The notes under the pieces are model-generated. The model was given only the letters and a program-made list of their open reading frames with translations. It was not told where the DNA came from and did no database searches. A DNA stretch of 64,000 bases from Aphrocallistes beatrix (taxonomy: Eukaryota > Porifera > Hexactinellida > Sceptrulophora > Aphrocallistidae): contig OY725503.1 of NCBI GenBank assembly GCA_963281255.1, forward strand, positions 1,178,001-1,242,000, in the 5' to 3' direction. Below, one piece after another: positions 10,561-21,111 of the stretch. Every line of letters starts with the position of its first letter. Positions within the stretch are counted from its first letter, which is position 1. The position numbers and the translations under genes are program-made.

Positions 10561-12351
10561 TCAAGCAGTTTCTATACTAAGCATGCTCTCACTCATCTTC
10601 CAAAGATCCTCAGCAGCTCTCTTGTTAACATACCAGAACAGTTTCCCTTCAGCACAATCAGAGAAGTACTTACCAGACTTCCCTAACACTTCATCAGAAA
10701 CAGCGCAATAGATTGAGGTCTGAGCGCCTTGGGTAGGAGTTTTCATAACCTTTGATATGATATAAAAAAATCTAGATTCAAGAAGAGTGGGATTAAGATT
10801 AGTAAACACCGCACCTGGATGAAGACTATAAGTCTCCACTCCAGATAATGCCAATATATCTGCAAGCTCCACTGTAAATAGTACATTGGCTAACTTGCTA
10901 AGCGAATAGTTATAAAAGGCACCAGTTCTTGCATGTGGATTAGGCTTTACAAATTCTAAAGTTATTGAAATTGGACCAGGTTTATGTGCTAGAGAAGATA
11001 CGTTGATTATGCGACTTGGTTTTGATTCCTTAATTCGGTCCAACAAAAGATGAGTGAGATAGAAGTGTCCCAAGCAGGGTTGGCAGGTTTTGTCCACTTG
11101 GACAAAACCTAGTGGTTTTAACCAGGTTAAAACCGTCCTGTCCAAAACCTCTTGGGTGGACAAAACTGGACAAAACTGTACAAAACCTCAAAATTTAATT
11201 CATATTCCTCATTAACGGTTTTGTACAAGTTTTGTCCAGGTTTTGTCCGAGTTTTGTCCAGGTTTTGTCCAAGTTTTGTCCAGGTTTTGTCCAGGTTTTG
11301 TCCAAGTTATATCCAAGTTTTGTCCAGGTTTTGTCCAAGTTTTGTCCAGGTTTTGTCCAAGTTTTGTCCAGGTTTTGTCCAGGTTTTGTCCAAGTTATAT
11401 CCAAGTTTTGTCCAGGTTTTGTCCAAGTTTTGTCCAGGTTTGTCCAAGTTTTGTCCAGGTTTTGTCCAGGTTTTGTCCAGGTTTTGTCCAAGTTTTGTCC
11501 AGGTTTTGTCCAAGTTTTGCCCAGGTTTTGTCCAAGTTATATCCAAGTTTTGTCCAGGTTTTGTCCAAGTGTTGTTCGTGTCTTCCATGATAAATCGAAT
11601 ACAAAATATAGTTATGGTAATAAACAGGCGTTAGCAAGAAAATCCATTCATTGTCCTCGCTCTCTTTCCATCCTAAACTGTTTCGTACCCACTGCAATGA
11701 TTTACAGTTTCTATTAGGTTTTGTCCAGTTTTGTCCGGTTTTAACCGGTTAAAACCAGGTTTTGTCCACTGCCCTGTCCAAAACCTGTTTTGGACGGACA
11801 AAACCCAACCCTGGGACTCCCAAGTGATTCACACCAAACAATAGTTCGTAGCCGTCTGAAGTTACTTCCGGCTTGTTGTTGAATAGACCAGCATTGTTGA
11901 TGAGAATATCGATTCTGCTCTCCTCCCTCAACAACTCCTCAGAGAAATGTCTTATGGAAGACAGGTCAGCAAGGTCAAGTTGTCGGAAGAGAACCAATTG
12001 GCTACCTGACTCCTGTCGTAGCTGTGCTTCTGCTTGGCTGCCTCTCTCCACATTCCTACACCCTAGAACAACTCTTGCTCCTCTTCTAGCTAGGTCCAAT
12101 GCTGTAGCGTATCCAATACCGCTATTACCTCCCGTGATGACGACTGTCTTACCGTCTAACTTTTTTTCTTCGGAGAACCCGCCTCCCTTCCTGTTGAATG
12201 AATCAGATATGTAGGCATAGAAAATTGTGTGTAGTATCAAGGAAGTAGGTACGTAGGCCAACCAAAAAAAGGGGAAAGGAATTAGAAGAATGAAAGGCAG
12301 GACACAGAGGAGAATAATATCTGCATAAACCAAATTTATAATTGGCTTCAT
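10561..12351 (-). pseudogene. Membrane-anchored short-chain dehydrogenase (RDH-like), copy 1, split by a MITE
   Basis: Two blocks of one frame, 12351-11825 and 11074-10561, together encode an SDR of 346 residues, but a 0.74 kb MITE (11075-11813) cuts it just after the YELLFGVNHLG segment. The N-terminus is a hydrophobic membrane anchor (residues 1-45). The cofactor motif TGGNSGIG, the INNAG motif, the INVSS serine and the YSLSK catalytic Tyr-Lys pair are all present. Members of this family (RDH11-14/DHRS13-like) oxidise or reduce retinoids or other lipid alcohols using NADP(H) at the ER; substrate here is unknown. Apart from the MITE there is no frameshift, so inactivation by the insertion may be recent, or the MITE might be treated as an intron; no good splice sites were noted. 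Copy 3 at 26505-27542 is the intact relative. Confidence 0.85.
11075..11813. mobile_element. hAT-like MITE with internal minisatellite, inserted in SDR copy 1
   Basis: The ends are CAGGGTTGG at 11075 and CCAACCCTG ending at 11813. The host sequence GTCCCAAG is duplicated on the left (11067-11074) and appears as CTCCCAAG on the right (11817-11824). The uninterrupted SDR copies 2 and 3 show the empty site. The interior 11220-11575 is a tandem array of 11-12 bp units alternating 'gttttgtccag' and 'gttttgtccaa', with occasional 'gttatatccaa' variants. The long open frames across the array are a by-product of the repeat. Confidence 0.85.
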
Positions 12352-12471
12352 TATCTACAAAAATACAGTTCATTTATATACTCAAGCTCGCTTAGAGCAC
12401 TTCCCACAAGGTTTCCCACATTTCTGGCTAGTTTTGACTTTAAAATATGCAACAACTTGACATGTTTGATG

Positions 12472-12560
12472 GCTTGACAATGACGTCATAATTCCATGAT
12501 GAGTAGACATTTTAATCTGAGGTCAGAACTTAGTGGAGCTCAGTGGCAGCGCCCACCCTG
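12472..12560 (+). repeat. Fragment of the GC-tailed repeat family B in the SDR 5' flank
   Basis: The stretch 'gacgtcataattccatgatg' and the following bases match the tandem units at 37262 and 37842. The same fragment is in SDR copy 2 at 23627-23715, so it predates the duplication. Confidence 0.6.
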
Positions 12561-12674
12561 ATGCCTACCCTTAGATTTTCTAACTGATGTCTGATATAAA
12601 TAGTAGAAACAAAGGTTGTTTACTGATTATGAAATATATCGAATAAAATAAGTACTAATTTCTAACTGTACCTA

Positions 12675-12928
12675 ATTAATAACCTCGGATGGCTTGGGGT
12701 GTTTTCTATTTATAGTAAATACCCCAAATTTGTATGGCTTCCCCATTGAAAATGGCTTAAACCGGAAATGACGCAACACATTCCTGTGGCAAGCGAGGGT
12801 TAAACCCGCCAATGACACGGGGTCCATTCTATTCATAGCTTGGATCCCGTATTTCTGAGGTTCCCCCGCCCAAAATGACTTAATCGGAAATGAGTTAGCA
12901 AAATCCATAGTACATTGATGGGTTAAGT
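12675..12928. mobile_element. TTAA-flanked MITE at the 3' end of hAT copy 1
   Basis: SDR/hAT copy 2 reads 'cctaattaagttcaatg' without interruption (23829). In copy 1 about 250 bp are inserted at the TTAA, which is duplicated on both sides. A related block with 'acccaaaatgagttagcaaa' lies at 33095-33140. The TTAA duplication suggests a piggyBac-type mobiliser; terminal repeats are poor. Confidence 0.6.
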
Positions 12929-13152
12929 TCAATGCGTCGTGGAGTAGATGCAAAGCGATCAATTACGCGGTTTAGATTGATAGATCCTGACCTCTCTCTG
13001 TTTACGCTAAGAACTCCTAACCACTAAGTCTATCATCACTCATGGTAGAGCGGAGATGATTCTTTACTCGACCCATCAAGGAGAACGAACGTTCATTTGC
13101 AGCCGTAGTTCCAGGCAGTGTACATGCAATGGTCAGACAGTTGTGTATTACA

Positions 13153-14870
13153 CAGTGGCTCAGAATGATTATTATCTTCGAATAGACATTTAGAAGACTC
13201 TTAGACAGGTGGAATGTATTATTTGCATATGGGTTATCAACCCTAAGGAGTCCATTGGTGTGCCATCAGATATTTTGTATGGCTTCAATTTCTTAATTTA
13301 TGACGTCACCATATTTTATAAAAATTATTTGGCATTACTAAACAGACATTTAGAAGACTCTTAGACAGGTGGAATGTATTATTTGCGTATGGGTTATCAA
13401 CCCTAAGGAGTCCATTGGTGTGCCATCAGTATTATACTGCCTTGTTAGTAAGAACATTATATTTCTTTCTCGAAAAACGTTTGATAATATATTATAATAT
13501 TTAAAAGTACTATATTATCATTTGACCCAAGGTAATGCATTGGCTAAACGAATTTGCATTTACTTGTAGTTTCCTCCTATTCATTTATAATCAACTAATC
13601 ATCATTATTGAGCATTATTTCTATGAAAATGAACCTACAGTTTACAATCTTTACAGAAAATGTCTGGTTCACTCATTATAATTGATTTTACAATTATATC
13701 TTGCTGGGACAATTCTTGGGACGAGTCCTTTGACTGTTTAGTTTCAAATTTCTTGAAAATATTTCTCCTAATTGCCAGTAGAACGGGATCGCTTTGAGAT
13801 ATAAGCCTTACGAAGATGTCTCTTACGTTATCTTCGAAGAAAGTTTTCCGCGCTAGTTTATTATTAAAATGTAGAAAATATCATGTTATTTTCCAATGGG
13901 TTTAGTGGTGAATGTCCCAATAATATTCCAATTTCGGAGAATTCATAATTGTATACTTGTAGCATCGAATACAATGAAATAATATGCACCGTTTGATGCT
14001 ATTATTAGACATTGTTTCTTATTGCACAAGGAGAAAACTGAGCTATCTAAAGGTTTCCCCCCAGTATAGAACAACAATTGAGTATAACACCATGTATTTA
14101 TCCACTGGTCTTATTGATTTGATGTGAATACCTTAACCCTACTTGGACTTGAGGTCAAAGGTATAAATAGAAAATTCCCACTTTCATTTTCACTTTCAGT
14201 TCACTTTCAATTAACTTTCACTTTCACTTCAACATTCCAAGTCCAATTAGGGTTAATAATTTTATGTGAATACCTCAATAATTTTTAATTTTTAACAAAC
14301 CACAATAAGTGAAAATATTTTATGAATCCAAAAATATTGGTCCGATTAGGCTTAGGTGAGCTGAAAGAGGTTCTTTGCGCCTTCGTGCTACCCTAAACCC
14401 CATATATAAAACATGCAAAATCGAGCAAGCTTTTAGATAAGCCATGTCTTGTATAACCCATATGAACCCACAAGAAGTTACAGCTTGTATAAGCTGATAA
14501 AACTTTGTTCTAAAATGGTGCCTCTATAGTTACTTCTATCTAATTACCATTACAATATAGCGCCTGAAATTTAGTTTTATCAAAAAGATCACGAAATTTT
14601 GATCTAGAATATTCCATTTTGAAGAAAACTTCAGTTGTATTTTGCGATTCACAAACATTTGCAAAACGTGAGAATTTATGAATCCCAATAAACATCGAAT
14701 TTTGAATTCTGGTCACAACCATATAATAAGGAATAGCTCGCAAAATAAGAAGTCAATCGTAGTTTTTTTTCTGGTAATAGGGTAATCAATATCGCTGGAA
14801 ACGAATATCACAATATCGAATCGATTGGAAGTAGTAAAAAAATTTCCTATTCGAACATTCTGCCCCATAG
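13153..14870. mobile_element. 1.7 kb hAT-like insertion in hAT copy 1
   Basis: Comparison with copy 2, where 'gttgtgtattacagggatac' is continuous, defines the insertion. The flank TGTATTACA is present on both sides. The ends are CAGTGGCTCAGAATG and the complement of CTATGGGGCAGAATG. No transposase is recognised inside. It contains a local duplication of about 90 bp (13185-13277 and 13341-13430) and a TTAA element at 14133-14256. Confidence 0.7.
14133..14256 (+). mobile_element. T element 1: 124 bp TTAA hairpin element with TATA-like core
   Basis: Flanked by TTAA on both sides. The stems are CCCTACTTGGACTTG on the left and the complement of CCCTAATTGGACTTG on the right. The core contains GGTATAAATAG followed by an array of CTTTCA units (GAAANNGAAA on the other strand). 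Four further copies lie at 46203-47043 with different stems. Confidence 0.75.
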
Positions 14871-15289
14871 TGTATTACAGGGATACATCGCATGAAAGGA
14901 CGCACAAACTGCAAAAATCTAATCAAATTAGAAGGAAGATCTTCGGCATCCCTCCGAAAAAGGTTACGCACAAGGAACAACAGTGACTTCTGTTCTTAAC
15001 ACCTCAACCTCAGTTCTAAGCAATGCGAAACGTTTAGCGAAGGACAGCCTCAAGAAACTTCTCAGATCCTGGATTCAGAGCAGATATGCCATGGTAGATG
15101 TCATTGTGCTCTTGTTCGAGGAAACGCAGGGTTAGTTCTTCATGGACAGCCGTGCATATAGGGCTATACATCGGCTTTTAAATGTTTCCTATAAAGGCTT
15201 TATTATTTTAACAATAAAACCTATCCATTTATGGAGTATACAAGTACAATTGAGGAATATCAATGCAAAGGAGGTTTGCATATTTTCAC

Positions 15290-15545
15290 ACCTTTATATA
15301 CATATTTCCACACCATTTGACGAATTTTAAAAATATATAAGACTAGCTTCCAGCGATTGACATGAGGTTTACAGAAATGTAGATTTCGAATATCATATTT
15401 TAGAATCTTATGATAAATAATTTGTTTACTTTTGTTTACAATAGTTATAAAAAATGAACAAATTCCAAAATAGGCTAGACGCTAGAGACAAACTTCGACA
15501 GCTGACAGGGATTTCTAGGTGCATCGATCTTCAAAATCATATTTT
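15290..15545 (+). repeat. AT-rich repeat of the GC-tail family, tail missing
   Basis: Contains 'cacaccatttgacgaatttt', 'agcttccagcgattgacatg' and 'aaaataggctaga', as at 5850-5965 and 50385-50530. The GC-rich tail is not present here. Confidence 0.6.
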
Positions 15546-15718
15546 CACTCTTCAAAACAGAAAGAGTAAAATTTCCGATTTTTTAAATTTTTGCAGCATT
15601 TTCTATCGATCGGTTCGCAGTGTTGATTGAATGTACCAAGATACAAAAGGCAATTGTTCATTGAATTTGTTGGCAAAAGAATAACTAAAATAATAAAATA
15701 CAATAGAAATATAATAAT

Positions 15719-16211
15719 ACAGTTTTTTTGACACTGGGTTTTTTTGACAATCGTATTTTTTTGACATATTTTGCTGCAGATTGTTTTTTTCATGTATCTA
15801 CTATATAATTTCCATCGTTTTTTTTTGACACTGGGTTTATTTGATAATCGGTATTTTTTGACAATTGTTGGTGTAAAAATCTGAGTTTTATGTACAGTTG
15901 AGACCGTGTTTTTTTGACACCCAATTTTCAGCAAATTGTTCATGACATCCATAACAAAACAGAAACGTCTGACACTGACGGAAAGGCACGAGATAGTCCT
16001 GCGTCTCGACAAGGGTCACCCTCTGACGGCAATTGTCAAGGACTACGGAGTCAAGAAATTAACCTTTACATACTTAATAATTCTTACTATGACCTCTAAA
16101 ATATATTTTCTTCGTAGTGGGATGCGCAACACTGGGTTTTTTTGACAATCGGGTTTTTTTGACATTTTTTCGTGCAAATGGGGTGTCAAAAAAAACCCAG
16201 TTTCAACTGTA
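15719..16211 (+). mobile_element. Pogo/Tigger-like element with a CENP-B-type HTH relic
   Basis: A TA-flanked element runs 15893-16211 with ends CAGTTGAGACCGTGTTTTTT and the complement of CAGTTGAAACTGGGTTTTTT. Inside, 15936-16075 (+) encodes KQKRLTLTERHEIVLRL and VKDYGVKK, the N-terminal helix-turn-helix typical of pogo/Tigger and CENP-B proteins; the DDE domain is absent. To the left, 15719-15890 carries further 'gggtttttttgacaatcg' arms from one or more related elements, so several copies seem to be stacked. Confidence 0.7.
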
Positions 16212-16281
16212 GTAATAATACTAAAATCGATTAAAACTAGAATAATACGAAGTGTCACAAATAATTAGGTCTTCACGACAA

Positions 16282-19200
16282 TTAACAGCTAGACTGAGCA
16301 TTAGGGGCCAGCAGATGGTGGGCTAATCTATTGATATAACTATCCTTATTGCGAAGCATTGCACTGGGAGTGCCTACATCGATAATGCTACCATTATCCA
16401 GTACAACTATCCTATCGGAGTGTAGGATAGTCTCAATTCTGTGTGCGATAGTTAGCACAGTGCAGGTTGAGAAGTGGCTACGGATTGCCTGTTGAATTAA
16501 CTGATCTGTGTGGAAGTCAACATTAGCAGTCGCCTCGTCAATAAGTATAATCCTGTTCTTCCCGAGAATAGCTCTCGCCAGACACAAGAGCTGTCTCTCA
16601 CCTGTAGAGAAGTTGAACCCATCCTGCTCTACATTGGCACTCAGCTGTCCGGGTAGGCATTCTACCATATCCTTCAGATGAGACTTCGACAAGGCGTCCC
16701 AAATCTCACTCGCGCTGAACTGACAGAAAGGATCCAGGTTGTAACGAAGTGTCCCTGAGAAAAGAACTGGATCCTGCGGGAGAACAGAGAACGTCTTGCG
16801 GTGCTCGTAGAGATTAATCGTTTGGATATCATCCAAACCAACTGTAATTTGTCCGGAAGAAATTTCACTGATGCGTAGCAGTGAATTAAATAATGAGGAT
16901 TTTCCTGATCCAGTTCGCCCGATAATTCCGATTTTTTCACCGGAAAAGATAGTCAACGAAACGTCATGAAGCACATAGGGAAGATCAGCCGAATACCTGA
17001 AGGACACGTCCTTAAATTCTATTTTTCCTAATTCTCTGTTTTGTGAAGGACTGGGTGGGACTATCTCTGAGGTGAAGTCAAGATAAATTAGCCTCTCTCG
17101 CGGTAGATCACAATATTTCATAACTCTATCAGCTGAAACCATAAATAACTCCACTAGACCGCTCAATCTAACCGTGTGCTGGAATGTTAGGGCGATTGAT
17201 ATGAGGAGAGGGAGATAGAAGCTGATCAGATTATCCTGCAGATAAACGCATCGGGAAAAGAAAGCAGCGAAAATGCCGAATACAATTGTTAGAGCACAGA
17301 GAAAATCAATCTTAGTACCGAACCAGCGCTCACCACAAATGTAATAGTACCAAGCACGAGAATGTTCGTTCTGGAAATAGTGTAAATCCTGCGTCATTCT
17401 CTCCTCAATTCCGAGCGCGCGTATGGTAGACAGACCCTGTAAGGTCAGGGAGATGTGTGAGTAGAGAGGACTACGAGAAACGCTCTCCAGCCGTTTGATC
17501 TGCTTGGAAGATTTGAGGTAGTAGAACCTCAGAGAGAGGGTAGACACAGCCAGGAGGAAGAAGGGGATTATCATGAAGTAGTTAGTTATACACACTCCAA
17601 TAGCGACGCCGATAGAGTAAGCAATGTTCGACCAAAATTCATAAAAAACAATCGGTAATTGCTCATCCATAAACCCGATGTCCTTGGAGAACCTGTTCAG
17701 AATCCTCCCACTTGGATTAGTATTAAAGAAGTGCATTGGTGTCTCGATTAAACTGCGCAACATCCTATTATGAAGACGTCTGTTGGCTTGCAGTAAAACA
17801 TAATAGAAATTGAACCCACGGAAAAAGACAAGAGCTGAACCTAAGAATATTAACAGTGCCAACAACCTTAAAGCTAGAGCATTACTAGGATCGACGTACC
17901 AAGGACAGACCTGAGAAAAGTTAGTTCCATTTGTCTCATTCAAGAGTGATGAGCAGAGAGCGAGGTGTTGCATCCCTCTATAAGCTAGAAGGAGGCTACC
18001 AGTACTCAACACGGTCAAAGTGATAAGAGCAAGAGTAGCCAGGAAACCACCAGTCCAGAAGTAACGGAAGTAAGTAATGACTCCTATAGACTTTGGTCTG
18101 TAATCTTCAGCAGTCAGAGAAGAGGACAAAGGCTGGATTGAGCAATTCTCCTCTTTATCCTCTTCTACTAAAAAATCGCAAGTGTTAGGATTCGAGTCAA
18201 TTAATGAAATTGCTTTGTTTGCAATTTTATTTTCTATCACATTATTCTCATTTCTCAGAAGAGAATTCAAATAGTCGCAATTCTCAGCAACGAATTGGTA
18301 GGAACCCTTACAGTCAACTGTTCCTTCTGCCATTACCACTACGAGATTTGCGAGTGGTAAATACCGGACATGATGAGTGACCAGTAGGACTATTTTATCA
18401 CGAAGGATCCCTTGGATACCGTTCAGAAATATCTCCCTCCCAACCCTTTGGTCGACTGAACTGAGTGGATCATCCAGCAGATAAATATCTGCTTCATGGT
18501 ACAAAGATCTAGCTAGAGACACCCTTGCTTTCTGCCCTCCACTAAGAGTTACACCCCTCTCCCCTACCAATGTCAAGTCTCCATTCTCAAACGTGTCAAT
18601 GTCTTCTCTCAGGCTACAAGCATTCACAACTTCCCAGTATCGCTCTGAATTAAGCTTATTTCCAAATAAGATGTTATCTCTTAAGCTACCAGAGAATATC
18701 CATGGTTCCTGTGCACAGTAAGAAGTTTTACCGATGATCCTCAGCTCACCGGACAAACCCGGGAGTTCTTTGATCAGACTCAAAATGAGACTGGACTTCC
18801 CTGATCCGATGGGACCCGTAACGATCACAAGTTGAGGATGATCTATGTAGAGACTGATGTCTCTGAGAACAAGATTTTTGTTAAGTAAAGATTCTTTTTC
18901 CACCCAGGATGCCGAGAAGTGTTCCAGTTTAACATAGAAATTCTGTCCAGTAGAGCACTCGTAACTGTTTGTTGTTCCATCTGGAAGTTCTAAGATTAGT
19001 TGTATTCTCTTAAATGCATTTAAACAATCTCTGAACCCGAATATTGCCTCACCAATTGAATAGATTAAGAAAAAACTGATAATGTTGAATAAAAGAAACG
19101 CATAAGCTAGCTGAGACGGATTTAAGGGCTGATTCAATACGATACTAACCCAATCAATGAGAAAGAGAGCTATAAACAAACTAGTATCATATAATGAGTG

Positions 19201-20202
19201 TATGCTACTATGTGCGGCGCCAGCTAGATTCGCATAGAAAACTTCCTTTTTACGAATTCTGTTAATATATTTCCTGAACGGTCTCTCCCAAACGTAGAAT
19301 TTAATGATATTCATGCCCCGGACAATCTGGTCCATGAAGCGAATGCGATTGTCTGTTGTTTTTGACTGGAGAGATTTTAAATAACCGAATAGAATCCCTA
19401 TTACAGTCTGTAGAGGAGTGTGAATAATGAGGTAAGCGATGCCAATTAGCCCGATAGGACCGACGAAGACTAAAATTAATATTATTGACAATATAATGAT
19501 AATAGGAGTAATGAAGAAAGAGGCGAATGTCTGTAGCCCCAAATCGAATTTATAGACATCGTTAGAAACGAGGTTCAGAATATACCCAGTTGAGACTCGA
19601 TGCAAAACCTTTTGCTGAACGTGTAGGATTTTCTTGTATATAGCAACGATACACACTGTCCGCATCTGCATTGTACCACAATATATGAAATGATAGCTAA
19701 CACCGTGAAAAATCGGGATACACACTGTACTAAGTGCTAGAGCAAGTGTGTAAGCGATAGATGGACCAATGTTAGTTATGGTGTTGTTTCCTATATCCAC
19801 TGAACATGAAGAAACATGGTTTATTAAGATAGCTTGAGCAACAAGAAAAAGGCCCTCCAGCATTACAAAAATTATAGCTATGAGGAACAATGGCTTTACA
19901 GTTTTGGCGAGAGCAATCTTGATGTCTGGCTTTTGTTTTTGTGACTCGATATGCCAGTACATATCAAACTTCTGACATACATTTTCAGAACACTGTTCTA
20001 TTGGACACGGTTGTAAATCTTTTGTGGTGATATTTGCTCTAAATCCTTTGATGAAAAGTTTATCCAACCACAAAAATAACAGCTGTGCGAAGACGTTTCC
20101 TCTGTAATCCTTTCGAAAGATGTTCATTCTAATTATACACAATAAACCCTTATAATAACAGAACTGAGGAAGCAAAAGTGAACAATACGCATTTCTAATC
20201 AA
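16282..20202 (-). CDS. ABCC4/MRP4-like ABC transporter, intronless
   Basis: A single open frame of 1306 residues encodes a full ABC exporter of the short MRP type. A first transmembrane domain (about 100-390) is followed by NBD1 with Walker A GPIGSGKSS (about 463), signature LSGGQKARVSLAR (about 553) and Walker B IYLLDDPLSSVD, then TMD2 (about 715-1020), and NBD2 with Walker A GRTGSGKSS (about 1095), signature FSTGERQLLCLARAI and Walker B IILIDEATANVD. NBD1 has Asp in place of the catalytic Glu after Walker B, as is usual in ABCC proteins, so NBD2 is the main ATPase site. Closest match by eye is ABCC4 (organic anion, cyclic nucleotide and prostanoid export at the plasma membrane); substrates here are unknown. 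An internal Met at 20127 (MNIFRKDYRGN), with A at -3, aligns better with MRP4 N-termini than the first Met. Vertebrate ABCC4 has about 30 introns; none is present here. No TSD or poly(A) was identified to prove retroposition. Confidence 0.92.
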   Translation of the reverse strand: MIRNAYCSLLLPQFCYYKGLLCIIRMNIFRKDYRGNVFAQLLFLWLDKLFIKGFRANITTKDLQPCPIEQCSENVCQKFDMYWHIESQKQKPDIKIALAKTVKPLFLIAIIFVMLEGLFLVAQAILINHVSSCSVDIGNNTITNIGPSIAYTLALALSTVCIPIFHGVSYHFIYCGTMQMRTVCIVAIYKKILHVQQKVLHRVSTGYILNLVSNDVYKFDLGLQTFASFFITPIIIILSIILILVFVGPIGLIGIAYLIIHTPLQTVIGILFGYLKSLQSKTTDNRIRFMDQIVRGMNIIKFYVWERPFRKYINRIRKKEVFYANLAGAAHSSIHSLYDTSLFIALFLIDWVSIVLNQPLNPSQLAYAFLLFNIISFFLIYSIGEAIFGFRDCLNAFKRIQLILELPDGTTNSYECSTGQNFYVKLEHFSASWVEKESLLNKNLVLRDISLYIDHPQLVIVTGPIGSGKSSLILSLIKELPGLSGELRIIGKTSYCAQEPWIFSGSLRDNILFGNKLNSERYWEVVNACSLREDIDTFENGDLTLVGERGVTLSGGQKARVSLARSLYHEADIYLLDDPLSSVDQRVGREIFLNGIQGILRDKIVLLVTHHVRYLPLANLVVVMAEGTVDCKGSYQFVAENCDYLNSLLRNENNVIENKIANKAISLIDSNPNTCDFLVEEDKEENCSIQPLSSSLTAEDYRPKSIGVITYFRYFWTGGFLATLALITLTVLSTGSLLLAYRGMQHLALCSSLLNETNGTNFSQVCPWYVDPSNALALRLLALLIFLGSALVFFRGFNFYYVLLQANRRLHNRMLRSLIETPMHFFNTNPSGRILNRFSKDIGFMDEQLPIVFYEFWSNIAYSIGVAIGVCITNYFMIIPFFLLAVSTLSLRFYYLKSSKQIKRLESVSRSPLYSHISLTLQGLSTIRALGIEERMTQDLHYFQNEHSRAWYYYICGERWFGTKIDFLCALTIVFGIFAAFFSRCVYLQDNLISFYLPLLISIALTFQHTVRLSGLVELFMVSADRVMKYCDLPRERLIYLDFTSEIVPPSPSQNRELGKIEFKDVSFRYSADLPYVLHDVSLTIFSGEKIGIIGRTGSGKSSLFNSLLRISEISSGQITVGLDDIQTINLYEHRKTFSVLPQDPVLFSGTLRYNLDPFCQFSASEIWDALSKSHLKDMVECLPGQLSANVEQDGFNFSTGERQLLCLARAILGKNRIILIDEATANVDFHTDQLIQQAIRSHFSTCTVLTIAHRIETILHSDRIVVLDNGSIIDVGTPSAMLRNKDSYINRLAHHLLAPNAQSSC

Positions 20203-20364
20203 TATAAAGGCAGATAAGTTTGTTAGTTAGTTATTTCCAACTTGTCCTTGTACATAAAGGCGATAGTTTTTCCAAGGTAGACATTAAAATGTTGACAATT
20301 AGTTAAGTAAAATATTGAAAAATGAGATTTATTTACAAGCCAATTCACAAAGCTCTAGCTATGG

Positions 20365-21111
20365 CCTACTCAAATCAGGCCTCACAGTAGAATGATAAAT
20401 TTGGGCCAGGGATGCAGTGAATGTTGCTACATTGTCTATTCTGCATGCTTAACGATATTAGGGGGGTTCATGCATTAGTGCGAATTTCTAGAGTTGGCAT
20501 TAGTGCGAATTTGGAGAGTTGGCATTAGTTCTACTCGATTTATGGAGAGTTGGCATTAGTTCTACTCGACTTTAGAGAGTTGGCATTAGTTCTACTGAGT
20601 TTTAGAGAGTTGGCATTAGTTCTACTCGACTTTGGAGAGTTGTCATTAGTTCTACTCTACTTTTGAGAGGGTTGTTATTAGTTCTACTCGAATTTTGGGA
20701 GAGTTGGCATTAGTTCTAAATAATCATTTCTTGATTTTTACTCATTGTTATGCTTCCAAACCTCACAAAATTAAAATGCCACTTTCACGGTCAATTTGAC
20801 ACTGTTTCAAACTTAAAATGCCTACTTTCACTTTCTGCGATTGTTTTCTCCGCAACCATATTTCCGTTAACGAATATCTACTCTCTATAAAAAAGAGTAA
20901 AACTAATGCCAACCCTCCAAAACGCGAGTAGAACTAATGCCAACTCTCTAAAACTCAGTAGAACTAATGCCAACTCTCCATAAATCGAGTAGAACTAATG
21001 CCAACTCCCCAAATTCGCACTAATGCCAACTCTCCAAATTCGCACTAATGCAGCGCCCCCATATTAGGCTAATCCTGTATTTATTCAATCGGCTTCGACC
21101 GCATCCCTGGT
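20365..21111. repeat. PalA fragment interrupted by a MITE
   Basis: 20365-20462 and 21061-21111 together follow PalA arm sequence ('ggcctcacagtagaatga', 'ccgcatccctggtc'). They are separated by the element at 20463-21060; joining them at ATATTAGG restores a continuous PalA-like sequence. Confidence 0.65.
20463..21060. mobile_element. 0.6 kb MITE with subterminal 31 bp tandem repeats
   Basis: The 8 bp sequence ATATTAGG occurs at 20455-20462 and 21061-21068. Each end carries four to eight tandem units built on 'gagagttggcattagttcta' in opposite orientation, with G-rich tips. There is no ORF. The duplication length suggests hAT mobilisation. A related, different-sequence element with 'ggcattagtcctac' units lies at 21369-21560. 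Confidence 0.75.

Larger units (their letters stand above)
9957..15173. repeat. Segmental duplication unit, copy 1 (SDR gene plus hAT transposase)
   Basis: Sequence from 9957 onward matches 21735-24345 in the same orientation. The shared order is a short 3' flank, the SDR gene, its 5' flank, and the 3' part of a hAT transposase on the same strand. Copy 1 has gained three insertions absent from copy 2: 11075-11813 in the SDR gene, 12675-12928 at the end of the hAT gene, and 13153-14870 inside the hAT gene. Copy 2 has its own palindrome at 23508-23569. Confidence 0.85.
12926..15173 (-). pseudogene. hAT (ZMYM1/TTF-type) transposase remnant, copy 1
   Basis: Two pieces, 14871-15173 and 12926-13160, match the 3' part of the hAT transposase at 23830-24345 and encode the hAT C-terminal dimerisation region. 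They are separated by a 1.7 kb insertion (13153-14870). Frameshifts are present. Confidence 0.75.

Noticed and set aside
11152..11717. Several overlapping open frames of 93-161 codons on both strands with LDKTWTKPGQN-like or VLSRFCPSF-like repeats
   Set aside because: They are translations of an 11-12 bp tandem array inside a MITE; all frames are open because the unit has no stop codon. No domain or homologous protein is indicated.
20463..20720. CRISPR-like appearance of evenly spaced 'gagagttggcattagttcta' repeats
   Set aside because: The spacers are not unique sequences but part of the 31 bp unit, the array is mirrored at the other end of the element, and the genome is eukaryotic. It is a MITE with subterminal repeats.
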